DNA from: Rhineura floridana
Taxonomy: Eukaryota; Chordata; Lepidosauria; Squamata; Rhineuridae
Direction of reading: 5' to 3'
Assembly (NCBI RefSeq): GCF_030035675.1
Contig: NC_084480.1
Span: 14,589,263 to 14,653,262, forward strand
DNA: 64,000 nucleotides
The notes beneath the pieces were generated by a model. It saw only the letters and a list, made by a program, of their open reading frames with translations. It was not told where the DNA came from and searched no databases. Positions 43,025 to 53,228 of this stretch are shown here, one piece after another (the stretch's first letter is position 1; every line of letters begins with the position of its first letter). Position numbers and translations under genes: made by a program.

Positions 43025-43082
43025 ATGCAAATATTTGCATAATATGCAAATAATATGCAAATAATTTGCATAATATGCAAAT
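43025..43082. promoter_or_regulatory. Array of six ATGCAAAT octamers
   Basis: Perfect ATGCAAAT at 43025, 43044, 43055 and 43075, and its reverse ATTTGCAT at 43033 and 43064. Starts are 8-11 bp apart. It sits about 40 bp from the hAT right end, where subterminal transposase-binding repeats are expected, but the word is also the POU/Oct octamer. Confidence 0.6.
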
Positions 43083-43255
43083 TATCCTGCCCGGATTTGT
43101 GGAACTGGAATATGGCAACCCTAAGGTAGGTGGAGTGCGCGGGTGGGCTTAGCCCCGTGCTGTATGGGAAGGGGTGTTGGACTACAGAGCTGCAGGCCCA
43201 GGACAGGCTGGTACCCAAGGGCCCAATCATGCCTGGTGCTGGCCCTGTACTTAAG

Positions 43256-43845
43256 TCTTACTGTTACTTGGTTTTTAAAATCATTTGGGGAAATAAATAC
43301 ATTAACACCTTTTCTTAAATCATTTTATTCATCATTGTAAAAGAAAATATTTTATAATCCAAAATGTTTCCAATTTGGGGGGGGAACAACAACAAAAGGC
43401 TTTGGGGGTGGGAAACGGACATCTGGAGGGCCGCAAGCAGAGGAGGCCAGTCCATTAGGGCAAATGGGGCACTGCCCCACCAACTTCAGTCTTGAGTCCA
43501 CCAAGCCAGCCTGCAACCAGTCTGGAGGGTGGCCCTGGCTGTCCGCTGCCTCCTCCTTCGTTTTAGTGTTGCCCTTGTAGAACTCAGCTGGGAGGAGGAT
43601 GGAGATAAAAGGAAAATGAATCATCTCTGCCTGTCATTGGCTCTGGCTCCACCTACTGTTGGCCTCCCTGCCTTTTGTTCCACTAGTCCCAATGGGCACC
43701 ACCCACCACTGGCCACAGGTTCCTCACCCCTGCTTTAACTGGAGTTTGTATCAGGGACCTCTAACATACAAAGAATGTGCAATGCCATTAAAAGTACACC
43801 CTCTGAGACCTAAGAACCCATGCAACTGCTGTGCTACCATAAAAT
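43256..43845. repeat. Partly hAT-like sequence
   Basis: ACAGGTTCCTCACCCCTG near 43718-43735 looks like a right end of the GGGGAACCT-type hAT family. GGAAACGGACATCTGGAGGG near 43411 may lie inside it. Boundaries are uncertain. Confidence 0.4.
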
Positions 43846-44200
43846 CATAGAATTGTAGAGTTGGAAGGGGCCTGTAAGGCCATTGAGTCCAACCCCTTGC
43901 TCATTGCAGGAATCCAACATAAGTCATACCCGACAGGTGCCTGTCCAGCTGCCTCTTGAATGCCTCCAGTGTTGGAGAGCTCACCACCTCCCTAAGCCAT
44001 TGGTTCCATTGTCGTACCGCTCTAACAGTTAGGAAGTTTTTCCCAGAGCTTGGAAAAGTTACTTTTTAAAACTACAACACCCATCAGCCCCAGCCAGCAT
44101 ATCCACTGGATTGGGCTGATGGGAGTTGTAGTTCAAAAAAGTAACTTTTTCCAAGCTCTGGTTTTTCCTGATGTTCAGCCAAAATCTGGCTTCCTGTAAC
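43846..44200 (-). mobile_element. CR1 LINE 3' end interrupted by a hAT MITE
   Basis: AAATCATAGAATTGTAGAGT then GGCCATTGAGTCCAACCCCT, with the coding end near GTTAGGAAGTTTTTCC; it resumes after the MITE with TGATGTTCAGCCAAAATCTG. Minus orientation, 3' end only. Confidence 0.92.
44044..44160. mobile_element. hAT MITE (CAGAGCTTGG) inside CR1
   Basis: CAGAGCTTGGAAAAGTTACT at the left mirrors AGTAACTTTTTCCAAGCTCTG-type sequence at the right. The 8-bp duplication GTTTTTCC is perfect at 44036-44043 and 44161-44168. The core (ACTACAACACCCATCAGCCC and its reverse) makes the 117-bp unit nearly one palindrome. It shares ends with the 1-kb family at 8688. Confidence 0.95.
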
Positions 44201-44984
44201 ATTCATCACATCTCACTACATGAGTCTTAGCCTCCATTCTGCTGCTCCCTGGTATACTGGATGAAGCTGTTTCCCATCAGCTTTCTCCATGCAAAAAAGA
44301 GAGACTGGTCAGGAAAAAGGAAGTTGAGCATATTCACCTTGGAAAGAGTTGCTCACCCAGTTGCGTCCTCCTGTTTTATTTAGCCAGCACTGTCTCCTTA
44401 AATCTGTCAAGGAGCCCCCTCCTCTCCTGCTACAGCCAGTCGTCTGGTAGTACTTAGAATGCCATCTGTCATTCGCTAAGGTGTCTGGAGAAGGAGACTT
44501 GCAAGCAGATCCCTGTACTGTTTCTTGCAAGAACTCGGCTCTGACAAGAATATTAATAAAAAAAAAGCAGTATCAAGCATTAAAGCTATAAGCCAATGCA
44601 AGGCACAGACAGCCTGAAGCCTAATAAATGGTACCCTTTCTACAGCTTGAGTCCTCCCTTGATGCACTGGCCTTTAATGAAAATTGATGCTGCCCTGACT
44701 ACCAAGTTACATGTCGGAAATGTGGCAAATAATGATCTCGCCTACCATCTTGCTCAGATTTCTCTGGAGCCAGCTTGGTCTCATTGAAGGATCAAATGTC
44801 CTTTAGATGCAAAGGGGAGCAACTGTTCCAGTGCCAGAACTGGGTCGGGTAGAGCAGGCTGCCACAGACAGTGACCTTATCAGCAAGCCAAGCATAACCT
44901 AAGACCGGCTTTACCATTAGGTAGAATGAGGTGGCTGTAGATGCTATATAAAGTCATAGTAGCAAGATGCTTACAGACTCCCCA
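44201..44984. other. Apparently non-repetitive sequence
   Basis: No gene or repeat recognised in about 780 bp. Confidence 0.45.
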
Positions 44985-45060
44985 TAGGTACCTGGTTGGC
45001 CACTGTGAGAACAGGATGCTGGACTAGATGGGCCTTTGTTATATTCTCCTTAAGTTCTCA
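44985..45060 (+). mobile_element. CR1-type LINE 3' fragment
   Basis: GGTACCTGGTTGGCCACTGT, GAGAACAGGATGCTGGACTA and GATGGGCC is the 3' end of the subfamily at 4735. Confidence 0.7.
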
Positions 45061-45214
45061 GAGGGCAGAGCTGGTTCTGCCAAATGGCCACTGGCTGCCA
45101 ATTAAACTCTAATAAATTGCCAGCAACTGATGTCAGGTACCACTAAGCAGGCTGCAATATTCACAGGCCCAGGACATAGAAGAACAGTCAGCAACCTTCA
45201 GACTGCAACCCCTA
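45061..45214. other. Unclassified sequence
   Basis: Nothing recognised. Confidence 0.4.
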
Positions 45215-45298
45215 TACACACTTGCCCGGGAGCAAGTCCCATGGAACTCAATGGGGCAGGGGCTTACTTCTGAGCAGCTATGTGTAGGCTGGCACTGT
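45215..45298. repeat. Short palindromic MITE (GTGCAATCC family), diverged
   Basis: GAGCAAGTCCCATGGAACTC and GGGGCTTACTTCTGAGCAGC carry the family's centre. The ends are eroded. Confidence 0.5.
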
Positions 45299-45689
45299 TA
45301 ATCTTCAGGGACATCTATATGACTTTGTGAAAAGTTTCAAGTGATGCTGGAGCGGGTTTGTTTACAACTGACTAGAACGTTGTCTGGCCTGCACTCCTGC
45401 CTTTAACAACAGCTTAGGGTGAAGTTTAACATAGCCTAGAGAAGAATACAGTATTATCTTAGCATTTATATAGGACTAGCAGCCTTGTACACAGTGTTGC
45501 GTGGAAATTCTAAGAAACAAAAAAACCTGTGCAGTTTGAAACCAGTGGTTAAAATCTGTGCATCTTTGATAGATTCAGTCTCTTGATTCAAAATGGCATC
45601 CAATTGCTCCTTGTTCAAAATTTGATTACAATATCTTGAGAGGTATCCAAATACATAGTGAACAAACACATTTCCAGTATATATAGTAG
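45299..45689. other. Unclassified sequence
   Basis: Nothing recognised. Confidence 0.4.
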
Positions 45690-45905
45690 ATTTTAATTAT
45701 ATAAATGCTTTGAAGTGCTTCACGAGTATTATTGTGTCATCCTTACAACAATCCTGTGAGGTAGGTCAGTATTTTTATCACTATATTGCAGGTGGGTGGG
45801 GTTAGGGGGTTAGGATGAGAGAGGATGGATTGCTTAAGGCCATCTGGTAAGTTCATGACAGGGGCAAGATTCAAACAGGGACTTTGTGATTTGTAGCTTG
45901 GTCTC
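45690..45905 (-). repeat. MIR-like ancient SINE
   Basis: CTTACAACAATCCTGTGAGG, then TTGCTTAAGGCCATCTGGTA and AGATTCAAACAGGGACTTTG follow the full reversed MIR order from tail to head. This is the clearest MIR-like copy here. Confidence 0.65.
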
Positions 45906-45906
45906 T

Positions 45907-45997
45907 TACAGTGCAATCCCAAACATGCCTGCTTAGAAGCAAGACCCATTGAGTTCAATGGGACTTACTCTGAGGTAAGTGAACATAGGATTGCAGG
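45907..45997. repeat. Short palindromic MITE (GTGCAATCC family), best copy
   Basis: CAGTGCAATCCCAAACATGC at the left mirrors GAACATAGGATTGCAGGC at the right, around a CCCATTGAGTTCAATGGG core. About 90 bp. Further relatives lie at 41365, 41870, 45215, 50326, 51484 and 56368. Confidence 0.7.
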
Positions 45998-46959
45998 CTT
46001 AGCCCCTTGACTCCATCAGCTTTCAGTATTAGCTACTAGCGTCTGTACATCGAGGTGCTCTGCAGCACACAGCAGCAAGGTCCTGTTGAGAAGTTGGCAA
46101 TCCTGCGCTATTCATAAGTGAATTAGCTATATTGCATGGGTGTGTCCAGAGTGCTAAAATTTGAGCAAAACATCCCATCCCAAAAACACCATCTGAAAGA
46201 AAAACCAGGGACAAAATGGTCTTTTCCTAGTTACTGATATAAGGTTGCTATGGCAACATGCCTACAAACGGCTGTGTCTGAGGAGAAATAAAGAACAGCA
46301 GGAAAAAATAATTGAAACCCAACAGAGTTTCAAAAGTGATTTTGTTTTTAAGACCAGCAAAGTAATTCTGAATCAAGTTTTTCTATTTCCAGTTAGCGTA
46401 CATTAGGATGGCATCCTATACGTTGCCAGCTTTGCTGCCTGCTGCCTCCTGGAACTTTGTTGTGAGTTTGTGCCCCTTCGCAGGACTGAGGCCTGACCTG
46501 GCAGCATTCAGCAAGTCCGCCAGCTGAACTGTGTCATCTGCCTGGGCTGGGGGATATAAGCTGGAGTCCTGCAGGGATGGGGTTGCTGTCAAAGGGATGA
46601 CACCAAAGGGCAGTTTGCCCTTTGGGAGAACCTCCTCTGGGGTGGCACAAGGGCAAGGGCCTGTACCCCTGCTTGAGAGAGGGGAGGAGGGGTACCTGCT
46701 TTTTAGCGTTTGCCTTCTGGAACTGGTTTCACCTCCCTGCTTGACAACGCTGGGTGCACACCGAGGGAGGAGTCAGCCTGCCCCCACTGCTTGGACTGAA
46801 TGTCTGGGAGGAGGGGAAAGGTGTGCCTGGGACAAGATCAGCTGAGGAGTGTAAGAGGGGTCCCGTTGTAGTGGTCCTGAGCAAGGGGAGGTATGGCGTG
46901 GGAGGAGGGGCAGGCCAGGTAAGGGGTGCACCGCACAGACAGTTGGTGGCTGTGCCATG
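45998..46959. other. Unclassified, GC-rich on the right
   Basis: No gene recognised. The G-rich right part (46540-46950) has open frames on both strands without a domain. Confidence 0.35.
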
Positions 46960-47165
46960 CATCGGCCCTCTCTCCAGCCTAAGAAATGATGGTTGTCCTA
47001 TCAGTCAGCTCTTGGGTCTGTGATTGCTGGTCTTGGAATGCCAGGTCAACTTTAAACAAGATTTTCCTTATCCATGACTTGCTTGTGGATGAGTATTGTA
47101 AGCCGCTTTGAGATCTTTTAGATAGTAAGCGGTTTATAAATGGAAATAATAATAATAATAATGAT
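46960..47165 (+). mobile_element. L2-like LINE 3' tail
   Basis: TTGTAAGCCGCTTTGAGATC and AGTAAGCGGTTTATAAATGG, then (AAT)n and (GAT)n, form a LINE tail distinct in sequence from the next one. Confidence 0.6.
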
Positions 47166-47445
47166 AATGATAAGAACTGTGGAATAGTCTTCCCGAAGAG
47201 ATACGCATGGCGCCGACATTGCTGTCTTTTCGGCGCCAAGTTAAAACCTTCCTATTTTATCTGGCATTTCAGTTTTTCTTATATATGTTTTAATCTGGTT
47301 TTAGATTGTGGATTTCTATATATATCTGTTCTGTATTGCTTATGTGATTTTATTGTATTCATTTATACTTGTTGTACACCGCCCAGAGAGCTATGCTAGT
47401 GGGGCGGTATAAAAATTCAATAAAATAAATAATGATAATGATAAT
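47166..47445 (+). mobile_element. L2 LINE 3' end
   Basis: GAACTGTGGAATAGTCTTCC (coding for ELWNSLP) leads to CACCGCCCAGAGAGCTATGC and GGGGCGGTATAAAAATTC, then the simple tail. Same subfamily as 15440-16745. It landed at the tail of the preceding LINE end. Confidence 0.85.
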
Positions 47446-47720
47446 AATTAGTAGGATGACCTGGTCTGTATTATTAAGACCTGGGTGACTGAGCAATTCC
47501 GAGTTCAGGACTACAAGTTTTACAAGGTTTTGTTTTGAAATGTGTTTAGGGGAAGCAGAAGAATGGCATGAGTGGTATTTTCCATTTAACATTGTGGAAT
47601 GCGAAAAATCCATGCTGGCTATAGTATACAGCCACTCTTGTGTATGTATAATTATGGTAATATCATATATTTTTTTGCGAGGGAAAAAAAAGATTGGTAA
47701 ATGGAGCAACTAGGTGACAA
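47446..47720 (+). mobile_element. Possible L2 endonuclease fragment
   Basis: The frame reads DDLVCIIKTWVTE, close to the L2 endonuclease block D-x6-ETW. The rest is decayed. Confidence 0.4.
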
Positions 47721-48274
47721 AGATGGAATGCTTTGAACTGGCACTGGCCAACGGATCCCATTCCTATGTGCAATGAAGGCTGCTAAGATGCCATGATACA
47801 TACTTGTGAAGGCATCCTTAAAATATAACAAGGATTGTAATGTTTGAATTACAATGACAATTAGCTACTACATATACAGCTGACTTAAAGTCACCACTCA
47901 GGTTAGGCCAGGAAGCAAAGGAGAGAAACAGGAATTTGAGCATGAATTCACATGGGTTAGGACAATGGGAAGATGGATTACTGCAAGCCCAAAGTTCACA
48001 GGCCTCTGTCATGAGCTGACAGATACAGGAGGTGTGAATGGAAAGCCAGAGCTGCTGAACAAAAGGGCAGGTGAGGCAATCTCAGATAAATGAGAGACAG
48101 AGACAGGGGACTTCAGATATAGAGCAAGGTGAATGAGATTAAAGGGAACTGAATGTGATGACCAAAGGGAACTTCAGACAGCAGGGAATGAAAGGGGTGC
48201 CTGTGTAAGGTATAGGTAGTTGTTCCCATGTTGGTCTTGGAGAATAAGGGATAAAATAGGGAAAGTGAATAAAT
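47721..48274. other. Unclassified sequence
   Basis: Nothing recognised. Confidence 0.4.
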
Positions 48275-49945
48275 AAATAAATCCTATCTGTTGGAACAAT
48301 GGTACAAGGTGGTGGAATCAATGGTGGCTTGCTGTGACTTGTTTGCAAAGCATTTTGATTTGGAAAATCGCTGGTATGCCCCAGGACTTGACTCCATAGT
48401 TATAGTGGTTGAGTCTCAAGAGGTGACCAGAACACTGTTTTGTCCTGTCGTATTGGATGAGTTTCACTCAGTAAGGCTCGAGGACATGGAGAAGGTGTTT
48501 GGTTTGGTCTGGCAAACTGCTTGTGTTCTTGCCCCTTGCCCCTTATGGATGATAAAAACCAGTGGAGAGGGGGTGGTCCCTGCCTGTTGGAAGGAGGCAG
48601 TGGCCACTCCTTAAGAAACCCTCCCTGGACCCAGAAAATGTAAATAATTATTGGCCAGTTACCAGTCTCCTCTTCTGGGGCAAGGTTCTTGAACACATGG
48701 TTGTGTGACCAGATACAGCTTCTCTTGGATGAAACCAATTTTCTGGATCCATTTCAATTGGGGTTTAGGCCCAGCTTTGGCAAGGAAACTGTAGGATGAC
48801 CTATGTCAGGAGAGAGACATGGAAAATGTGTCCCTGTTAATTCCTCTTGATCTCTTACCACTTTGCAGTGATTCCAGTCCTCCATGTATGGTCATTCTCA
48901 GACCTTCAATATGGCATCACGTGGGGTTCGATTCTATTCCCCATGCTGTTTTATATCTACATAAAACCACAGAGTGGGATCACCCTGAGTCTTGGAGTAT
49001 GTTGTCAGCAATATGCTGATGACACACAGCTCTACTTTTCCTTTACATCTGCAGGTATGGCAGTAGACATTGTTGTCTTGCCTCAGTAATAGACTGGATG
49101 AGAGCCAATAAACTGAAGCTTAAACTAGACAAGACTGATGCACTGTTAGTGGATGTTTCTCTAGACTGGATGGATGGGTTGTGGCCTACTCTGGATGAGG
49201 TTACTCTCCCTCTGAAGGAGCAGGCTCAAGTGGCCTTGGTGGTGCGGAGTGTCTTCCACCAGCTTTGACTAGTGGCCCAGCTGCATCCATATCTGGACAG
49301 GGATAGCCTAACTTCTGTTGTCTACTCTCTGGTAACTTATCGGTTAGACTACTGCAATGTGTTATGCATGCGGCTGCCTCTGAAGACAGTTTGGAAACTC
49401 CAGATAGTGCAGAACTTGGCAGCCAAATTGCTGATCAGGGTAGATCTGTCTACAATATAATAACAATTGTGGCACAGGTGCACTGATTAGTTTCCGGGCT
49501 CAGTTCAAAGTGCTTGTTTTGATCTATAAAGGCTTATGTGGCTCAGGACCTCAATATCTCAAGGAACGCCTCTCCCAGTATGAACCCACCTGGGCCCTGC
49601 ATTAGTCATCTGAGGCTCTTATTCGTGTGCCCCCCTCCATGGGAGGCTTGGAGGGTGGCAACATGAGAACAGGCCTTTTCACTGGTGGCCCCCCAGCTGT
49701 GGAATGCTCTTCCCAGGGAGGCATTCCTGCTGCCTTCCCTATCCACCTTTAGAAGCCAGAGAAAGACCTTCCTTTTCACTCAGGCCTTTGATATGCTATC
49801 TTAGTCCTGGGTTTTAAATTTTGTATATTGTATGTTTTTAAATTAATTTTATATTGTATGTTTTCAAAACGTTGCAAGTCACCTAGAGACCACTGGATAT
49901 GAGACGACTAACAAATTAATTAATTAAATAAAAATAATAATATAC
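48275..49945 (+). mobile_element. L2 LINE, longest copy, broken
   Basis: It starts in the linker before the reverse transcriptase (CCDLFAKHFDLENRW, VVPACWKEAVATP), then TSLLFWGKVLEHMVV-like coding, a QYADDTQLYFSFTSAG catalytic block near 49010-49050, MRANKLKLKLDKTD, TYRLDYCNVLCMRLPLKTVW and a C-terminus near 49690. The tail GTCACCTAGAGACCACTGGA ends in TAATTAATTAAATAAA. Several frame breaks. Endonuclease absent. Confidence 0.88.
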
Positions 49946-49954
49946 CCACTCATT

Positions 49955-50325
49955 TGGGAATCATAGAATAGTAGAGTTGGAAGGGGCCTATAAAGCCATC
50001 GAGTCCAAACCCCTGCTCAATGCAGGAATCCAAATCAAACATTCCCGACAGATGGCTGTCCAGCTGCCTCTTGAATGCATCCAGTGTCAGAGAGCCCACT
50101 ACCTCTCTAGGTAATTGGTTCCATTGTTGTATGGCTGTAACAGTTAGGAAGTTTTTTCTGATGTCCAGTTGAAATCTGGCTTCCTGCAACTTGAGCCCAT
50201 TATTCCGTGTCCTGCACTCTGGGACGATCGAGAAGAGATCCCGGCCCTCCTCTATGTGACAACCTTTCATGTACTTGAAGAGTGCTATCATATCTCCCCT
50301 CAGTCTTCTCTTCTTCAGAAATAAA
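49955..50325 (-). mobile_element. CR1 LINE 3' end
   Basis: GAATCATAGAATAGTAGAGT is the reversed end. The minus-strand frame at 49950-50291 reads MIALFKYMKGCHIEEGRDLF and [20 protein letters not shown], open for 113 codons, so this is the freshest CR1 here. Confidence 0.93.
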
Positions 50326-50395
50326 TCCCATTGAATTCAATGTGATTTATTTCTGAGCAGACGTGTACAGGATTGTGCTGTAAACTGATTGTATG
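50326..50395. repeat. Short palindromic MITE (GTGCAATCC family)
   Basis: AATCCCATTGAATTCAATGT and GAGCAGACGTGTACAGGATT carry the core and right end. Confidence 0.55.
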
Positions 50396-50524
50396 TTGAA
50401 CTGGAAGTGCTATTAGGAGTGTTTAATATCCTTAGAGGTCTAGCACTAGTTTTAGGTTGCAACCCTATGGACCTGGCCTCAGGCCCGGGGAGCAAATGCT
50501 TTAGTCCGGGTCTATCTGGCCTTT

Positions 50525-50760
50525 GCCTACAGCCATACTACCTTGAACACACTTGATCTCGTAAGGTAAGCAGGATCAGGCCTGGTTAGTACTTGGCTGG
50601 GAGACCGCCAGGGAATACCGGGTGCCGTAGGCTTAGAGGAAGGCAATGGTAAACCACCTCTGAATACCTCTTACCATGAAAATCCTATGAATGTATCCAA
50701 AAGAAGATTCATAGGGTCGCCATAAGTCATAATTGACTTGAAGGCATATAACAACAACAA
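50525..50760 (+). repeat. 5S-rRNA-headed SINE with BovB tail
   Basis: The head GCCTACAGCCATACTACCTT and TAGTACTTGGCTGGGAGACC, GGGAATACCGGGTGCCGTAG is almost a full 5S rRNA. The Sauria core follows (GGAAGGCAATGGTAAACCAC), then the BovB tail TAGGGTCGCCATAAGTCATA and ACAACAACAACA. A ~20-bp stretch near 50690 is inserted before the tail. Known: a 5S-headed relative of Sauria SINE exists in lizards. Confidence 0.92.
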
Positions 50761-50934
50761 CATCTGGCCTTCAGAACTCTTGCTAAGTCAAAACCTCTCC
50801 CCAGGTCACTCTCCTTTCTGGTTCTGCTCCACCTCTTCTTTGAGTGCTTTACTATGACAATCCCTCTGGTCTGCCTAGAGGGATGTGTGTATATGCATGA
50901 GTGTATTAATTTACAAAGTGCTGAACCTTTATAT

Positions 50935-51290
50935 CCTGGCTCGATCACCGAGATCATCTGTAGAAGCGTCACTGGTTCTCCCCTAGGTTGGCGGGGCTCA
51001 CTTCATATCATCAACATGAAACCAAACCTTCAGTGTTATTGGCCCACTCTTGTGGAACGCCCTTCCAACAGCAATTTAGCAGGAACTGTCTGTATTAACT
51101 TTCAAATGCTTGCTGAAAACTTTCTTTGCCACCAGTCTTATACAGTACAGACAATAACTGTCAGATGAGCTGTTTTAATTTTGTGTGATTTTTATTGTTT
51201 TCTAATTGTTGTAAACTGCTTTTAATTCTTTTGCATGAAATTGTAGTATATAAACATTTGTATGAATAAATAAATGTGCATATGTGTATG
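50935..51290 (+). mobile_element. L2-like LINE 3' end nested in hAT
   Basis: Decayed C-terminal coding (CYWPTLVERPS, INFQMLAENFLCHQSY) is followed by TTGTAAACTGCTTTTAATTC and AATAAATAAA. Confidence 0.6.
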
Positions 51291-51483
51291 TATGTAGGGA
51301 AACCTCTAACTTTTGCATGGCTGGAATGAAAGCAAATGTACAAAGGTAACAGTCACATCCATTACTCCACCTACTTTTGCTTCTAGCCCTGCTCACCCCT
51401 AGCATATGGCCTCCAGAAGGTTGCTCACAAAGAAATGTGGCCCTCATGCTGAGTTTCTCTGCTCCTGCTATGCACACTTATCT

Positions 51484-51540
51484 GAGAATAAGCCTGATTG
51501 AATTCTTTGGGGATTACTTCTGAGTGTATAGGATTACATA
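51484..51540. repeat. Short palindromic MITE fragment
   Basis: GAGAATAAGCCTGATTGAAT and TACTTCTGAGTGTATAGGAT carry the GTGCAATCC-family core and right side. Confidence 0.5.
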
Positions 51541-51548
51541 CTTAGTTA

Positions 51549-52035
51549 CAGGGCCAGCACCAGAGGGTGGCCAAGCTGGGCTCTGACCGAGGTCCCCTCA
51601 GGCCCTCTCTTTATCGTGGGAAGGTGAAGTCCCTGTTCAGTGATCCATGGCAGCGCCAGGTGCAATAGCATTGGGTTGCAGGAGTCAGAAACCCAACGCT
51701 GCCGTGGATTGCAAAGTGGGACCTCCCGTGGACCCCCACCCCGAATACAGAAGGCACAGGACTTAAATAAACCCACCTCACCTAACCTGTCACATCAGTG
51801 TGTCATTGTGAATGCCCCACACACTGTGCATGCAGGTCTGCCATCACCCAAGATGGTAGCAGGGGCATCCCTAAGGGGCTGATGTCTCCACCACCATCTT
51901 GGGTGATGGCAGACATGCAAGAGGATGCACTGACTTGACAGGTAGGTGGGGAGGGCAGGCTTATTTAAGCTTCATGCCGCCTGTATCAGGAGGGTATGTT
52001 TGGCCTTATAGCGCTGCAGGCCCAGGGCTGGCTGG
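51549..52035 (+). mobile_element. hAT-type element (CAGGGCCAGC), second copy
   Basis: CAGGGCCAGCACCAGAGGGT at the left and TGCAGGCCCAGGGCTGGCTG at the right. Flanking TTAGTTAC occurs on both sides (51542-51549 and 52036-52043), overlapping the first base. Internally collinear with the outer element at 40503, including CATCACCCAAGATGGTAGCA and its mirror. Confidence 0.85.
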
Positions 52036-52044
52036 TTAGTTACA

Positions 52045-52465
52045 CTCTACTTTTCTGTCAAAGCAATCAAAGCAGCTTACAGTAAAAATAGCATTATACA
52101 TCAATGCATACAATAAATTAAAATGGTAAGTACATCGATTTTAACAATAAAATAAGAATAACAATGTCAGCGGTTAAAACATCAAAAGGACTGGTGGTGT
52201 CTAAAGGTTCCAACAAATAGCAGCATTAAAATGGTATAAGGCAGATTATACTTAAAAACCACCTGAAATTAAAAAAAAAACCTTCCAATTTTAAGAAAGG
52301 AAAAGAATGATTACTAGACAATTTCAACCAGGAAGTATTTCTACAGTCTTGAGACCACTCCCAAGAAGGCTCTGTCATTTGTGCCCATCTACCTGGTCTT
52401 GCAGGCCCTGCCCCAGCCTGCCTGCTGACTAAATTGTTTTCTGTTTCCAGATAAATGGCAAGACT
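52045..52465 (-). mobile_element. L2-like LINE 3' end
   Basis: CAAAGCAGCTTACAGTAAAA and an A-rich tract lead to a decayed C-terminus (reverse of CCAAGAAGGCTCTGTCATTT). Confidence 0.55.
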
Positions 52466-52494
52466 GACCTACAGCAGAAGCTGTGTACAAATAA

Positions 52495-52870
52495 TATGTT
52501 TATTATTTATTCAATTTATATCCTGCCCTTCCTCTGAAACTGTAGATAAAGCTCAGCTAAAAACCACAAACAAATTTAAAAACAAATACAAATAAACCTG
52601 TCATCTTTTAAACACAGATAAATCAATAAAACTTCAAAAACAAATATGGATAATTAAATTATATATCTGGGTAGGTTTGCCGAAACAAAAATGTTTTCAG
52701 CACACGTCTAAAACAATATGGCAGGGTGCCTGCCTAATGTCAATACTGAACTCATTGTCTCTGGCACCAAACCAATAGACATCTAGGGGCTCGGTGATGC
52801 TCATGTGAGGTAGCCACCACGAGATGCCAACACCACGTTCCTGCTCCACATCTGTCAGAAAGAGCTCTGC
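52495..52870 (-). mobile_element. L2 LINE 3' end
   Basis: TATATCCTGCCCTTCCTCTG and an A-rich stretch follow the minus-strand L2 tail layout. The coding part is decayed. Confidence 0.6.
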
Positions 52871-53228
52871 AAACAGGTTGTTAGGTAACCAGATCTGGCA
52901 CCCCAGCTGTGTCTATACAGATTCTGCAGCCAGACATCCGCCGCACCCCTCCCCAACCATGGGCATAGCTGGATGGCTGCCCAGTTCTGCATCCTTATGG
53001 GACTTCTATAGATGAGCCATTTACAGTCAGGAGGCATCATTAGTAGTACAGCAAACTCTGCCAGCAAAAAACAAAACAAAACTGGAAACAGAAACAAATG
53101 ACACATCAAGAGGATTTATTTGTGGCCAGTTTTATATGTTGATAGAGAGTTGGGGGAAAGTATATTGTTTGGGGTTACCTATTAGATTTCTGCCAGTAGG
53201 GCTATCGGTGTGGGCTTCTCTAAAGCAG
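52871..53228. other. Unclassified sequence
   Basis: Nothing recognised. Confidence 0.4.

Larger units (their letters stand above)
40891..43123 (+). mobile_element. hAT-type element (TAGGGTTGCCATATTGCCCGG), nested
   Basis: TAGGGTTGCCATATTGCCCG at the left and GAATATGGCAACCCTA at the right, with a perfect 8-bp duplication AGGTAGGT at 40883-40890 and 43124-43131. At 2.2 kb it is the longest transposon here but holds no transposase I can recognise. Its right end contains an array of ATGCAAAT words. A reversed fragment of the family lies at 54395-54641. Confidence 0.92.
40503..43247 (+). mobile_element. hAT-type element (CAGGGCCAGC), outer copy of a nest
   Basis: CAGGGCTAGCGCCAGAGG at the left mirrors a right end finishing CTGGTGCTGGCCCTG. 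The 8-bp duplication TACTTAAG is perfect at 40495-40502 and 43248-43255. Removing the nested element leaves about 500 bp, close to the second copy at 51549-52035. Non-coding. Confidence 0.92.
50470..51476 (+). mobile_element. hAT-type element (GGGGAACCT family) with SINE and L2 inserts
   Basis: The GGCCTCAGGCCCGGGGAGCA start region and the GGTTGCTCACAAAGAAATGT right part match the family at 36421. A 5S-headed SINE interrupts it at 50525, after which TCTGGCCTTCAGAACTCTTG resumes; an L2 end follows at 50935. Terminal motifs are eroded. Confidence 0.55.

Noticed and set aside
50525-50650. 5S rRNA gene
   Set aside because: The 5S-like part has changes and runs directly into a SINE core and BovB tail, so it is a SINE head.
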